DNA of 64,000 nucleotides, taken from Pelomonas candidula (lineage in GTDB: Bacteria; Pseudomonadota; Gammaproteobacteria; Burkholderiales; Burkholderiaceae_C). The stretch is from the NCBI RefSeq assembly GCF_043555985.1, contig NZ_JBIGIC010000013.1:62001-126000 (forward strand). Direction: 5' to 3'. Below the pieces are notes generated by a model. The model made no database searches, was not told the origin of the DNA, and was given only the letters and a program-made list of their open reading frames with translations. A program made the position numbers and the translations under genes. Below are positions 17,309 to 27,023 of the stretch, piece by piece (the stretch's first letter is position 1; each line of letters begins with the position of its first letter).

Positions 17309-18388
17309 ATGTCCAAGCGTCTGCTCGCACTCGCACTCATCGTATTGCTAGGCGCCCCCGTCGCCGAAGCCCAGAACAAGCCCGCCCAGCCCCGCGCCGC
17401 CAGCCCCCGCGGCGCGCTGGACGCCGAGGAACAGAACAACATCAGCGTCTTCAAACGCCTGAGCCCGTCGGTGGTGCACATCACGACACTCGCCGTGCAG
17501 CGTGATTTCTTTTCGTTACGCACCAGCGAGCAGCCCAGCGGCACGGGCACCGGCTTCATCTGGGACGACGCCGGCCATGTCGTCACGAACTTCCACGTCA
17601 TCCAGGGCGGCGACCGCGCCACCGTCACGCTGAACGACCAGAGCAGCTACCCGGCCAAGCTCGTCGGCGCCTTCCCCGACCGCGACATCGCCGTGCTGCG
17701 CATCGAGGCGCCGCGTGACAAGCTGCCGGCCATCCCGCTGGGCACCAGCCGCGACCTGCAGGTGGGGCAGAAGGTCTACGCCATCGGCAACCCGTTCGGG
17801 CTGGACCAGACGCTGACCACCGGCATCGTCTCGGCGCTGAACCGCGAGATCGAATCCGTGACGCGGCGCACGATCAAGGGCGCGATCCAGACCGACGCGG
17901 CCATCAACCCCGGCAACTCGGGCGGGCCGCTGCTGGATTCGGCCGGCCGGCTGATCGGCGTCAACACGGCCATCTACAGCCCCAGCGGCGCGAGTGCCGG
18001 CATCGGCTTCGCGATTCCCGTGGACGAGGTCAACCGCATCGTGCCGCGGCTGATCCGCGACGGCCGCTTCATCCGGCCGGCGCTGGGCGTCACGTCCGGG
18101 CCGGAGAACCTGGCCAAGGCGCTGGGCGCGCCCAAGGGCGTGCTGCTGGTCAACGTGGCCGACGGCAGCCCGGCGGCAGCGGCGGGTCTGAGGCCCTTCG
18201 GCCGCGACCGCGTCGGCCGCATCATCCAGGGCGACGTCATCACCGCCATCGACGGCCAGGCCGTGGCGGACCTGGACGACATGCTGTCGCTGCTGGAGAC
18301 GCGGCAGATCGGGGAGAAGGTGACGCTGAGCGTGTGGCGCAGCGGGCAGACGAGGAAGGTGGCGGCGACCTTGGGGAGTTCAGACTAG
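17309..18388 (+). CDS. Periplasmic HtrA/DegP-type serine protease with one PDZ domain
   Basis: The 359-residue protein has a signal peptide (MSKRLLALALIVLLGAPVAEAQ) and an S1C trypsin-like domain with a complete triad: His96 in VVTNFHVIQ, Asp126 in PDRDIAVLRI and Ser204 in NPGNSGGPLLDSAG. A single C-terminal PDZ domain follows (LGAPKGVLLVNVADGSPAAAAGL through ITAIDGQAV). One PDZ domain and no membrane anchor make it DegS-sized but soluble. It would act in periplasmic protein quality control. The start at 17309 puts the signal peptide at the N-terminus. Confidence 0.9.
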   Translation: MSKRLLALALIVLLGAPVAEAQNKPAQPRAASPRGALDAEEQNNISVFKRLSPSVVHITTLAVQRDFFSLRTSEQPSGTGTGFIWDDAGHVVTNFHVIQGGDRATVTLNDQSSYPAKLVGAFPDRDIAVLRIEAPRDKLPAIPLGTSRDLQVGQKVYAIGNPFGLDQTLTTGIVSALNREIESVTRRTIKGAIQTDAAINPGNSGGPLLDSAGRLIGVNTAIYSPSGASAGIGFAIPVDEVNRIVPRLIRDGRFIRPALGVTSGPENLAKALGAPKGVLLVNVADGSPAAAAGLRPFGRDRVGRIIQGDVITAIDGQAVADLDDMLSLLETRQIGEKVTLSVWRSGQTRKVAATLGSSD

Positions 18389-18410
18389 CCAGACATCGCG
18401 AGGCACCGAA

Positions 18411-18698
18411 ATGAATAACACCGACCAAGATCGAAAGAAGGCTTGGAAGCTTCAACAAAAGCAGTTGGCGCGGGATGCCTTTCCAATCGCCGACGCTCTA
18501 CTTGAATCGCTGTTTGATGCGGTTGACGCCTGCGTCGAAGAAGCGGGTTGCGACCATACCTTGCGGTTCACTACTGTCTGGCTATCTGACCAACAGCAAC
18601 CGGAGGACAAAGTCATCGCCTGGCTTCGCGAGCACGGCGGCTTTTGCGACTGCGAGGTCTTGGCCAATGCGGCGGACCATTGGGAGCGGAACCGATGA
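18411..18698 (+). CDS. DUF2695 family protein
   Basis: The 95-residue protein shows the DUF2695 pattern: CDHTLRFTTVWL near residue 47, then AWLREHGGFCDCEVLANA near 68 with two close cysteines, and a final W. The function of the family is unknown. Codon use differs clearly from the neighbours, with many A- or T-ending codons (CAA, CGA, GCT, CTT, CTA) and much lower GC, which suggests recent acquisition. It starts 22 bases after the protease stop. Confidence 0.75.
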   Translation: MNNTDQDRKKAWKLQQKQLARDAFPIADALLESLFDAVDACVEEAGCDHTLRFTTVWLSDQQQPEDKVIAWLREHGGFCDCEVLANAADHWERNR

Positions 18699-18790
18699 CG
18701 GGAGTCCTGATGAACTACCTCGTACAGTAGCGCCCCGCCTTCGTCGGCCAGGCCGCGATCGCCTCTACCCAACCAGTGATAGGACACCCC

Positions 18791-19504
18791 ATGGGCGCGC
18801 AATGGAAAGCCAAACACAAAGACATCGCGGCCAATGCCAAGGGCAAGCTGTTCGGCAAGCTGGCCAAGGACATCATGCTGGCGGCGCGCGGCGGCGCTGA
18901 TCCCAAGGACAACGCCAAGCTGCGCATGGCCGTCGAGGCGGCGCGCAAGGTGTCCATGCCCAAGGACACGCTGGACCGCGCCATCAAGAAGGGCGCCGGG
19001 CTCACCGGCGAGACCGTGCACTTCGAGCAGGTCATCTACGAAGGCTTCGCGCCGCACCGCGTGCCGGTCATGGTGGAGGTGCTGACCGACAACACCAACC
19101 GCGCCGCGTCGGACATGCGCGTGCTGTTCCGCAAGGGCCAGCAGGGCACGCCGGGCTCGGTGAGCTGGGACTTCGATCACCTCGGCCTCATCGAGGCCGA
19201 GGCCGCCACGCCCGATGCCGATGCGGACACCGCCGCCATCGAGGCCGGCGCGCAGGACCTGGTGCCGGCCGACGAAGACGGCATCGTGCTGTTCCTGACC
19301 GACCCGACGGACTTGGACCTTGTCAGCCGCGCCCTGCCCGCCCAGGGCTTTACGGTGCTCAGCGCCAAGCTGGGCTACCGGCCCAAGAACCCGATCGACC
19401 CGGCAAGCCTCAGCGCCGAGCAACTGGAGGAGGTGGAGAGCTTCCTGACGGCGATGGACGACAACGACGACGTGCAGCACGTGTACGCCGGGCTGGCCGG
19501 CTGA
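18791..19504 (+). CDS. yebC: YebC/PmpR family protein (translation/transcription factor)
   Basis: The 237-residue protein is a full-length YebC/TACO1-family member: GAQWKAKHKDIAANAKGKLFGKLAKDIMLAARGG at the N-terminus, DNAKLRMAVEAARKVSMPKDTLDRAIKKG next, then VIYEGFAPHRVPVMVEVLTDNTNRAASDMR, and an acidic C-terminus. Members were described as transcription regulators and more recently as ribosome-associated factors that ease stalling. I started it at the ATG at 18791; the frame begins 15 bases earlier. It is followed after 10 bases by the cupin gene on the same strand. Confidence 0.92.
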   Translation: MGAQWKAKHKDIAANAKGKLFGKLAKDIMLAARGGADPKDNAKLRMAVEAARKVSMPKDTLDRAIKKGAGLTGETVHFEQVIYEGFAPHRVPVMVEVLTDNTNRAASDMRVLFRKGQQGTPGSVSWDFDHLGLIEAEAATPDADADTAAIEAGAQDLVPADEDGIVLFLTDPTDLDLVSRALPAQGFTVLSAKLGYRPKNPIDPASLSAEQLEEVESFLTAMDDNDDVQHVYAGLAG

Positions 19505-19514
19505 GCCTTCCCGG

Positions 19515-20537
19515 ATGACGCCACCCTTCCCACCGCTCGCCAAGGTCTCCGAGAGGCGCGGCGTCGACGCCCGCGTCTTCCGGGAAGAGATCGCGCCGGC
19601 CAACCAGCCGGTGATCCTGCGCGGCCTCGTCGACAGCTGGCCGGTAGTGCAGCACGGCAGGTCATCGGCGCAGACGGCCTGCGAATACCTGATGCGCTTC
19701 TATCAGGGCCGGCTGGTGCCGCTGCTGATCGGCGACCCGGCGGCCAGGCGGCATCTCTTCTACCAGGAGATGATGGCCGGCCTCAATTTCGAGCGCCGCC
19801 CGGCCACCATCTTCGACGGCATGCGGCTGCTGCTGAGCCAGATGGGCAACGCCGACGCGCCGGCGATCTACATGGAGTCGCTGCCCGTCGCCGACTGCCT
19901 GCCCGGCTTCACCGGCGAGCAGGCCATGCCGCTACTGGACGGCACCATCTCGCCCAACGTCTGGATCGGCAATGCGGTCAAGGTGCAGACGCATTACGAC
20001 CTGATGCGCAACCTCGCCTGCGTGGTCGCGGGCAAGCGTCGCTTCACGCTGTTCCCGCCGGAACAGTTGCCCAACCTCTACGTCGGGCCGCTCGATTTCA
20101 CGCCGGCCGGCACACCGCTGAGCATGGTGCCGCTGCACGACCCCGACCTGGCGCGCTACCCGCGCTTCCAGCAGGCGCTGGAGGCCGCGCAGGTCGCCGA
20201 CCTGGAACCCGGCGACGCGCTCTACATCCCCTACGCCTGGTGGCACCACGTCGAGTCGCTGGAGCCGTTCAACATCCTGGTGAACTACTGGTGGACCGAG
20301 AAGCAGGCGTCGGTGCACAACTACGACGCGCTGCTGCACGCGGTGCTGGCGTTCCGCGACCTGCCGGCCGAGCAGCGGCGGTTCTGGCGCGGCATGTTCG
20401 ACCACTTCGTGTTCGAGGGCGCCGACGAGTCGCTGGGCCACCTGGCGCCCGAGCACCGCGGTCATCTGGGCCCGATCACGCCAGAGAAAGCCGCCGCCAT
20501 CAAGGCCATCCTGGCGCAGTCGCTCAGTCGCTCCTGA
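19515..20537 (+). CDS. Cupin-like (JmjC-type, cupin_8) Fe(II)/2-oxoglutarate oxygenase-like protein
   Basis: The 340-residue protein matches the cupin_8/JmjC-like family: NQPVILRGLVDSWPVV near residue 30, VWIGNAVKVQTHYDLMRNLACVVAGKRRFTLFPPEQ near 149-184 with iron ligands H160 and D162, and LEPGDALYIPYAWWHHVESL near 230-249 with the distal histidine H244. The iron triad is therefore intact and hydroxylase activity is plausible. No substrate can be assigned. It may be cotranscribed with yebC. Its stop directly abuts the stop of the convergent LysR gene. Confidence 0.83.
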   Translation: MTPPFPPLAKVSERRGVDARVFREEIAPANQPVILRGLVDSWPVVQHGRSSAQTACEYLMRFYQGRLVPLLIGDPAARRHLFYQEMMAGLNFERRPATIFDGMRLLLSQMGNADAPAIYMESLPVADCLPGFTGEQAMPLLDGTISPNVWIGNAVKVQTHYDLMRNLACVVAGKRRFTLFPPEQLPNLYVGPLDFTPAGTPLSMVPLHDPDLARYPRFQQALEAAQVADLEPGDALYIPYAWWHHVESLEPFNILVNYWWTEKQASVHNYDALLHAVLAFRDLPAEQRRFWRGMFDHFVFEGADESLGHLAPEHRGHLGPITPEKAAAIKAILAQSLSRS

Positions 20538-21464
20538 TCACGCGGTGCCAGGGCTCGCGGCCGCTTCGAGCAGCCAGCGCTCGAACGCCTTGACCGCCGG
20601 CCGCGACCGGGCCGCCGGGTCGACGATGAGCCGGTAAGCCCGCGCGGATTCGATGCCGGCGTCGAACGGCGTGACGAGCTGGCCGCTGGCCAGCAGCGCG
20701 TCCACTAGCGGCCGCCGCCCCAGGGCCACGCCCTGCCCCGCCACGGCGGCGGCGATGGCCTCGGCGTAGCTGGAGAAGCTCAGCCGCGCCGCCGGCCGCA
20801 GGTCGCTCAGGCCCCAGGCGCCCAGCCATGGCTCCCACTCGGCCGGCATGCCGGCGCTGTCACCGTCCATGGCCAGGTGCAGCAGCGTGTGGCGGGCCAG
20901 GTCCGGCGGCTCGCGCAGCGGCAGGCCCAGCTCGCCCACCAGCCGCGGGCTGCAGACGGGCAGCATGGATTCGGCGAACAGCTGCCGGCCCTGCGCCGCA
21001 CCGACGGGGCTGTAGCGGATGGCGAGGTCGAAACCCTCGCTGGCCAGGTTGCGGTTGCCCAGGCCCGCGTCCAGCCGCACGTCGATGCCCGGGTGGGCGC
21101 GCGTGAAGGCCGTCAGCCGCGGGATCAGCCACAGCGAGGCGAAGCCCGGCGTCGTCGTCAACGCCAGCACCTGGCGCTGGTGCGGCTCGCGCACGGCACG
21201 CACGGCCACACGCAAGGTGTTCAGCGCGGTGGCGCAGGCGGCGTAGAGGCGCTGGCCGTCCTCGGTCAACGCCAGCGCGCGGTGGCGGCGCTCGAACAGC
21301 GTGACGCCCAGCTCCTCCTCCAGCGAGCGCATCTGCCGGCTCATGGCCGACTGCGTGACGAAGCGCTCCTCAGCCGCCTGCGTGAAGCTCAGGTGCCGCG
21401 CCGCGGCCTCGAAGGAGGCCAGCAGCGCCAGCGGCGGGAGTCGGTCAATCGGCTTGGTTGACAT
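20538..21464 (-). CDS. LysR-family transcriptional regulator (GcvA-like)
   Basis: The 308-residue regulator has an N-terminal winged HTH typical of the GcvA subgroup (LPPLALLASFEAAARHLSFTQAAEERFVTQSAMSRQMRSLEEELGVTLFERRHRALALTEDG) and a C-terminal periplasmic-binding-like effector domain (TTTPGFASLWLIPRLTAF). The ATG at 21464 begins MSTKPIDRLPPL, normal for the subgroup; the frame opens at 21521. It diverges from the DUF2917 gene 108 bases away. In related genomes such LysR/DUF2917 pairs are adjacent, so regulation of that gene is likely but unproven. Confidence 0.9.
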   Translation of the reverse strand: MSTKPIDRLPPLALLASFEAAARHLSFTQAAEERFVTQSAMSRQMRSLEEELGVTLFERRHRALALTEDGQRLYAACATALNTLRVAVRAVREPHQRQVLALTTTPGFASLWLIPRLTAFTRAHPGIDVRLDAGLGNRNLASEGFDLAIRYSPVGAAQGRQLFAESMLPVCSPRLVGELGLPLREPPDLARHTLLHLAMDGDSAGMPAEWEPWLGAWGLSDLRPAARLSFSSYAEAIAAAVAGQGVALGRRPLVDALLASGQLVTPFDAGIESARAYRLIVDPAARSRPAVKAFERWLLEAAASPGTA

Positions 21465-21572
21465 GATCTGAGGGAATGCGAATCCTTCTGAATCATCGTT
21501 TGTCGGCAGCTTGGCTGGCAATCACCATTCGCACCGGATGACATGCAACACAGGCATGCCAAGGAGGCCCGG

Positions 21573-21821
21573 ATGCTGATCGACGTTCCCCACACCCGGC
21601 TGCTGCTGCAACGCGGCCAGACCTCGCGCCTGCCCCGGGCGCATGCGGCCCACCTGTGCAGCGCCGAAGGCACGCTGTGGATCACGCTGGACCACGACGT
21701 GCGTGACGTCGTGCTGGAGCCTGGCCAGTGCTTCATCGTGCCCAACGACGCGGGCGTGACGATCAGCGCACTCAGCGCGCGGGCCGTGCTGGACCTGCGG
21801 CCCGCGGAAGGGCAACCATGA
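21573..21821 (+). CDS. DUF2917 small protein
   Basis: The 82-residue protein fits the DUF2917 family: RLLLQRGQTSRLPRAHAAHLCSAEGTLWITLDHDVRDVVLEPGQCFIVP. It reads as a small cupin-like beta protein. A strong AAGGAGG site lies just before the ATG at 21573, which decides the start against the ATG at 21543. It overlaps the next gene by four bases (ATGA). Function is unknown. Confidence 0.82.
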   Translation: MLIDVPHTRLLLQRGQTSRLPRAHAAHLCSAEGTLWITLDHDVRDVVLEPGQCFIVPNDAGVTISALSARAVLDLRPAEGQP

Positions 21822-22363
21822 ACCCCGTGCTGGTGACCGCCGTCGCCCATGAACCGCAGCGCTGGACCTTGACCGGCGACCGCGTGGCCTGGGTGCGGCC
21901 CCTGGAGCCTGGCGACGCCGGTGCGGAGCAGCGCTTCTTCAACGGCCTGTCGCTGGACTCTCGCCATCAGCGCTTTCACTTCGGCCTGCGCGAGCTGAGC
22001 CCGGCGCTGCTGCAGTTGCTGACCGACGTGGACCAGCGCCTGCACCGCGCCTGGGTCGTCGAGGCCGAGTCGCCCGGCCGGCCCGTCGTCGCGGATGCGC
22101 GCTTCGTCTGCGACCCGGAACAGCCCGAGGTGGCCGAGTTCGCGCTGGCCGTGGCGGACGACTGGCAGGGCCGTGGCCTGGGCCGGCGGCTGATGGCGCA
22201 TCTCGTCCATCAGGCACGCCGGCAGCAGCTGCACGGCCTCTTCGGCGACGTGCTGGCCGAGAACCGCCGCATGCTGGTGCTGATGCGCGAGTTCGGCGCG
22301 CGGCTGCAGTCGCATGCCGATGGCCCGCAACTCGTGCGGGCCGTGCTGGACCTGGGCGGCTGA
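21818..22363 (+). CDS. GNAT-family N-acetyltransferase
   Basis: The 181-residue protein has the GNAT acetyl-CoA loop in ADDWQGRGLGRRLMAHLVHQARRQQLHGLFGDVLAENRRMLVLMREFG (about residues 117-166), preceded by VRPLEPGDAGAEQRFFNGLS. The pattern resembles acetyltransferase domains found attached to acyl-CoA synthetase-like Pat proteins, but here it stands alone. It is translationally coupled to the DUF2917 gene by an ATGA overlap. The acceptor substrate is unknown. Confidence 0.85.
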   Translation: MNPVLVTAVAHEPQRWTLTGDRVAWVRPLEPGDAGAEQRFFNGLSLDSRHQRFHFGLRELSPALLQLLTDVDQRLHRAWVVEAESPGRPVVADARFVCDPEQPEVAEFALAVADDWQGRGLGRRLMAHLVHQARRQQLHGLFGDVLAENRRMLVLMREFGARLQSHADGPQLVRAVLDLGG

Positions 22364-22403
22364 CGAGCGCTGGCATCATGCGCGGCGCCCGGAACGCCGC
22401 CAC

Positions 22404-23267
22404 ATGAACCGCCTCATCCTCCTGACTGCCATCCTGATCGTCGCGCTGGTCTTGCTCAGCCTGCTGGCCGGCGAACTGCTGACCCGCCCCGCCAGAGAGG
22501 TCATCGGCGCACCGCCGCCGGACCTCGTCGGCGCCGAGACGGTCAGCCTGCAGGACGCGCGCGGCCTGCGCCTGGCCGGCTGGTTCACGCCGGGCCGCAC
22601 CGGCGAAGGCGCGGCGCTGCTGCTGCACGGCGTGCGCAGCAACCGGCTGCAGATGCTGGCACGTGCCCGCTGGCTGCAGCGCGAGGGCATCGCCAGCCTC
22701 ATCGTCGACCTGCCCTCGCACGGCGAGAGCGAGGGCGACCGCATCACCTTCGGCCGGCGCGAGGCGCTGGGTGTGGAAGCCGCGCTGCACTGGCTGCGTA
22801 CGCGGCTGCCGGGCGAGAAGGTGGGCGCCATCGGCGTGTCGCTGGGCGGCGCGTCAGTGCTGTTCGCGCAGCGCCAGCCCGAGCTGGACGCGCTGGTGCT
22901 GGAGTCGGTCTACCCCACCATCGTCGACGCCGTGCAGGACCGCCTGACGACGCGGCTCGGCCCGGCCGGCGCGTGGCTGGCACCGCTGCTGCTCGTGCAG
23001 CTGCCGCTGCGGCTGGACCTCGGCACCGACCAGCTGCGGCCCATCGACGCGGTTGCCCAGGTGCACGCGCCGCTGCTGATCGCCTCGGGCATGGCGGACC
23101 GCAGCACGCGCTGGCCGGAGACCGAGCAGCTCTTCGCCGCAGCCCGCGAGCCCAAGTCGCTGTGGCCGGTGCCGGGCGCGGCGCACGTGGACCTGCACGA
23201 CTTCGACGCCGCCGCCTACGAAGCCCGCCTGGGCCCCTGGCTGCACGCACAGCTGCGGAAGCGCTGA
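22404..23267 (+). CDS. Membrane-anchored alpha/beta hydrolase
   Basis: The 287-residue protein begins with a hydrophobic anchor (MNRLILLTAILIVALVLLSLLAG) and an alpha/beta hydrolase domain. The nucleophile elbow is GVSLGGASVLFA near residue 143, an oxyanion-region HGVRSNRLQML follows the first strand, and the histidine is probably in GAAHVDLHDFD near 259. It resembles the serine aminopeptidase/BAAT-like hydrolases (hydrolase_4 type). I used the ATG at 22404; the open frame extends into the preceding gene. Substrate is unknown. Confidence 0.83.
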   Translation: MNRLILLTAILIVALVLLSLLAGELLTRPAREVIGAPPPDLVGAETVSLQDARGLRLAGWFTPGRTGEGAALLLHGVRSNRLQMLARARWLQREGIASLIVDLPSHGESEGDRITFGRREALGVEAALHWLRTRLPGEKVGAIGVSLGGASVLFAQRQPELDALVLESVYPTIVDAVQDRLTTRLGPAGAWLAPLLLVQLPLRLDLGTDQLRPIDAVAQVHAPLLIASGMADRSTRWPETEQLFAAAREPKSLWPVPGAAHVDLHDFDAAAYEARLGPWLHAQLRKR

Positions 23268-23291
23268 GCAGGTCCATCGCGAATGCACGCG

Positions 23292-23382
23292 CCCGGCTGC
23301 GAGATGCAGCGCAAGGCGCAAAGCAGAGCCATGGTCTTCCCATGGCGAGCATTTGCAACGCCGCGATGCACTCGCAGCCGGG
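23292..23382. repeat. Structured intergenic repeat, copy A (12-bp arms around a conserved core)
   Basis: Perfect 12-bp inverted arms CCCGGCTGCGAG (23292-23303) and CTCGCAGCCGGG (23371-23382) enclose a core. The core contains GCGCAAGGCG (23309-23318), a GCCATGG/CCATGGC hairpin (23328-23334 and 23340-23346) and CGAGCATTTGCAAC (23346-23359). The same core words, with different arms, occur at 63067-63110, so this is one copy of a dispersed element. It sits in the 198-base gap between the hydrolase and LLM oxidoreductase genes. A terminator or processing role is possible but there is no T-tract. Confidence 0.7.
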
Positions 23383-23465
23383 ATGCGGGCGGCGCGAGGG
23401 ACCTGTTCGGGGCTTCCCATGCCCCCGCCCTGACAGGGTCAAGCGCGCCTCGGCAAGATGCCGCC

Positions 23466-24430
<965 letters not shown>

Positions 24431-24455
<25 letters not shown>

Positions 24456-25765
24456 GCAGGCAGCCGCGCCAGCTGCGCCCGGGCCAGCGTGGCGTACAGC
24501 GGTGGCGACAGCAGTCGTGCCACGCCACTGGCGATGAGCGCGCAGGCCATCAGGCTGAGCACCATGGCATGGCCATCCACCATCTCCATGACGATGATGA
24601 AGGCCGTCAGCGGGGCCTGCGTCGCAGCAGCCAGGAAGCCGGCCATGCCAAGCGCGATCAACGCCGCGGTGTGCGGCGTGCCGGCCCACGCGGCCACGTC
24701 GGCGCCCCAGGCCGCACCAATGGCCAACGACGGCGCGAAGATGCCGGCCGGCACGCCCGACCAGGCCGTAAGCCAGGTGGCCACGAACTTGAGCGGCGCA
24801 TAGAGCCAGGAGTCCAGCTGCTCGCCCTGCAACAGCCCCCGCGTGTGGCCATAGCCGCTGCCGAAGGTGGACCCGTTCATGGCCACGCCCAGCACCGCGA
24901 CGGCCAGGCCGCAGGCGAACGCGAAGCTCAAGGGTCGCAGCCGCCGCCAACGGCTGAAGGCGTCAGCCCCCTGCCCTGTGAGGCTGGCGATCAGCAGGCG
25001 CGAGAACAGGCCGCCCAGCACGCCGCTGCCGATGGCCAGCAGCAGGCCGGGCCCGAGCAGCGCCCAGCTGAGGCTGGTGACGTGGATCACGCCGAAATAG
25101 GCCTCATTGCCGTTCAGCGACGCGGCGACCAGGCCCGCCAGCACGATGCCGGCGATGAGCAGGCCGCTGTTGCGTTGCTCGGGCCGGCGGCTGAGTTCCT
25201 CGATGGCGAACATCACGCCACCCAGCGGCGTGTTGAAGGCCGCGGCGATGCCGGCCGCGCCGCCCGTCACGAGCAGCCCCTGCGCGGTCACGCCGCTGCG
25301 CGCCGGCAGCCAGCGACGCGCGGCATGCATCAGCCCGGCCGCCACCTGAACCGATGGCCCCTCGCGGCCGATGGACAGGCCGGCGAGCAGCCCCCAGCAG
25401 GTCAGCACGACCTTGGCGCAGGACAGCCGCAGCGACACGAACAGCCCGCGCTGCGCGGACGGCACGGCCGTGTCGAGTGCGGCAATGACTTGCGGGATGC
25501 CCGAGCCGGCGGCGCCGGGCCAGAAGCGCCGCGTCAGCGCCACGATGGCCATGGTGCAGAGCGGTGTCCACACCAGCGGCAGCCACCACAGGTCATGCCT
25601 CGCCTGGGAAAACGTCGCCAGGGCCAGATCGCCGAGTCTCGAAAAGGCCACGATGGCCAACCCGGCCAGCGCCGCAAAGGCGATGACGAGGGCGCGCGTC
25701 AGCCACAACCGCCAGTCCGACAGCTCGCGTTGCAACTGGGGCAGCCAATCCCGGCGATGCTTCAA
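24431..25765 (-). CDS. ClC-family chloride channel / Cl-/H+ antiporter
   Basis: The 444-residue membrane protein has the ClC selectivity motifs: GAAGSGIPQVIAAL near residue 84, GLSIGREGPSVQVAAG near 128-143 with the gating glutamate in GREGP, and SGVPAGIFAPSLAIGAAWG near 340. About a dozen hydrophobic segments are visible. The gating glutamate fits a bacterial Cl-/H+ exchanger or a channel. No C-terminal CBS domains follow. It is divergent from a MarR gene with only 23 bases between starts and overlaps the LLM gene at its 3' end. Confidence 0.9.
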
Positions 25766-25788
25766 CGAGGCGCCTCTATCATGAGTCG

Positions 25789-26280
25789 ATGCCTGTGCGC
25801 CCTCCCGTCCCGCCCGTCGAATTGAGCGAACCCGCCACGCGGGTGCTCAGGCGCTTTCGCCTTGTCTTCAACACGGTGAAGGCGCATTTCCAGCAGGTGG
25901 AGAGAGAGGCCGGTATCGGTGGCGCCCAGCTGTGGGCGCTGAGCCTGATCGGCAGTCGGCCTGGCATCGGCACGGGCGAACTCGCGAAGGCGATGGACGT
26001 GCATCAGTCGACCGCGAGCAACCTGGTGCGAACGCTGGTCGGGCGTGGCCTCGTGCAGGCCAGCAAGGGAACCGCGGACCGGCGTGCCGTGCAGCTGAAG
26101 TTGCTGCCTGCGGCGCGCGCGGTGCTGCGCAAGGCGCCCGGCCCGCTTCAAGGCGTGCTGCCCCAGGCCCTGGCCGCGCTGGACGCCGACACGCTGGCGA
26201 GGCTCGACGCGGATTTGGCGCAACTGATCGCCGTGCTGGATGGCGACGCGCGCGCCGCCAGGATTCCATTGGGGCAATAG
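25789..26280 (+). CDS. MarR-family transcriptional regulator
   Basis: The 163-residue protein has the MarR winged-helix core: AQLWALSLIGSRPGIGTGELAKAMDVHQSTASNLVRTLVGRGLVQASKGTADRRAVQLKLLPAAR (about residues 46-110), with flanking dimerisation helices. The 23-base divergent spacing to the ClC gene suggests that one operator could control both; that is inference from position. Confidence 0.88.
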   Translation: MPVRPPVPPVELSEPATRVLRRFRLVFNTVKAHFQQVEREAGIGGAQLWALSLIGSRPGIGTGELAKAMDVHQSTASNLVRTLVGRGLVQASKGTADRRAVQLKLLPAARAVLRKAPGPLQGVLPQALAALDADTLARLDADLAQLIAVLDGDARAARIPLGQ

Positions 26281-26367
26281 CCGCCGCGGCCGCCGGCCGA
26301 TCCGCGCCGCCGCTCCAGGCTCACCCGAAGCAACGACCGGACCGGTGCGGCCGGCACGGCTATGCGT

Positions 26368-26910
26368 TCAACGCTGCGGGTAGGCGATGTCCGCGCGGCG
26401 GTTCTGCGCCCACGAGGCTTCATCGTGGCCCGTCGCCTTCGGGTGCTCCTTGCCCCAGCTGATGGCTTCCATCTGGCCGTCGCGCACGCCGTAGGTCTTC
26501 AGCGCCTTGACGACGGCCTCGGCACGCTTCTGGCCCAGGGCCAGGTTGTATTCGGCACTGCCGCGCTCGTCGGCATTGCCCTCGACCTTGACAGCCAGCT
26601 GGGCGTTCTTCACCAGGTAGGCGCCATGGCGCTGCAGCATGGCGTCGTAGTCCGACTTGACGGCGAAGTTGTCGTAGTCGAAATAGACGCTGCGCTGCGT
26701 GGAGATCAGGCTCTTCGGGTCCAGGTGCTCGGGGAGCTCGACCTTGGCGACCTGGGCCACGGGCGCGGGCGCGGGGGCCGGCGCGGGAGCCTGCACCACA
26801 GGAGCCGGCGCGGGGGCCGGAGCCGGCGGCGTGACGGGCGTGCTGCTGCAGCCGGCGAGTGCCAAACCCAGGGCCAGGACGGCGCCCGGCGTCGAAATCA
26901 TCTGCTTCAT
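26368..26910 (-). CDS. Pal-like OmpA-family lipoprotein
   Basis: The 180-residue protein has a lipoprotein signal with lipobox LALAGC near residue 21, a linker of two alternating Pro-Ala runs separated by VVQ and VAQ, and a C-terminal OmpA/Pal peptidoglycan-binding domain. That domain has SVYFDYDNFAVKSDYDAML and the diaminopimelate-contacting NADERGSAEYNLALGQKRAEAVVKAL. It should tether the outer membrane to peptidoglycan. No tol genes adjoin it, so it may be a second Pal-like protein. It has its own candidate promoter (26973-27001) downstream of regA. Confidence 0.87.
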   Translation of the reverse strand: MKQMISTPGAVLALGLALAGCSSTPVTPPAPAPAPAPVVQAPAPAPAPAPVAQVAKVELPEHLDPKSLISTQRSVYFDYDNFAVKSDYDAMLQRHGAYLVKNAQLAVKVEGNADERGSAEYNLALGQKRAEAVVKALKTYGVRDGQMEAISWGKEHPKATGHDEASWAQNRRADIAYPQR

Positions 26911-26972
26911 GGAAGTTGTTCCTCAGACGCGCAGGAATCGCGCGCAGGGCCAGGATGATAGCCAACTACCTT

Positions 26973-27001
26973 TGTACAAATCCATTTCGGCGAGCTGTCA
27001 A
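26973..27001 (-). promoter_or_regulatory. Candidate sigma-70 promoter for the Pal-like lipoprotein gene
   Basis: On the minus strand a perfect -35 TTGACA (26996-27001) is followed after 17 bases by TGTACA (26973-26978) as a weak -10, about 63 bases before the ATG at 26910. A nearer TATCAT (26955-26960) is a better -10 by itself but has no matching -35. The gap of 113 bases to regA fits an independent promoter. Confidence 0.5.
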
Positions 27002-27023
27002 CGTGCAGCTCCGCACGCGCAAC

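Noticed and set aside
26755..26830. CRISPR-like or tandem DNA repeat
   Set aside because: The repeated GGCGCGGG/GCCGGC units encode the Pro-Ala linker of the Pal-like lipoprotein; there are no spacers and no cas genes.
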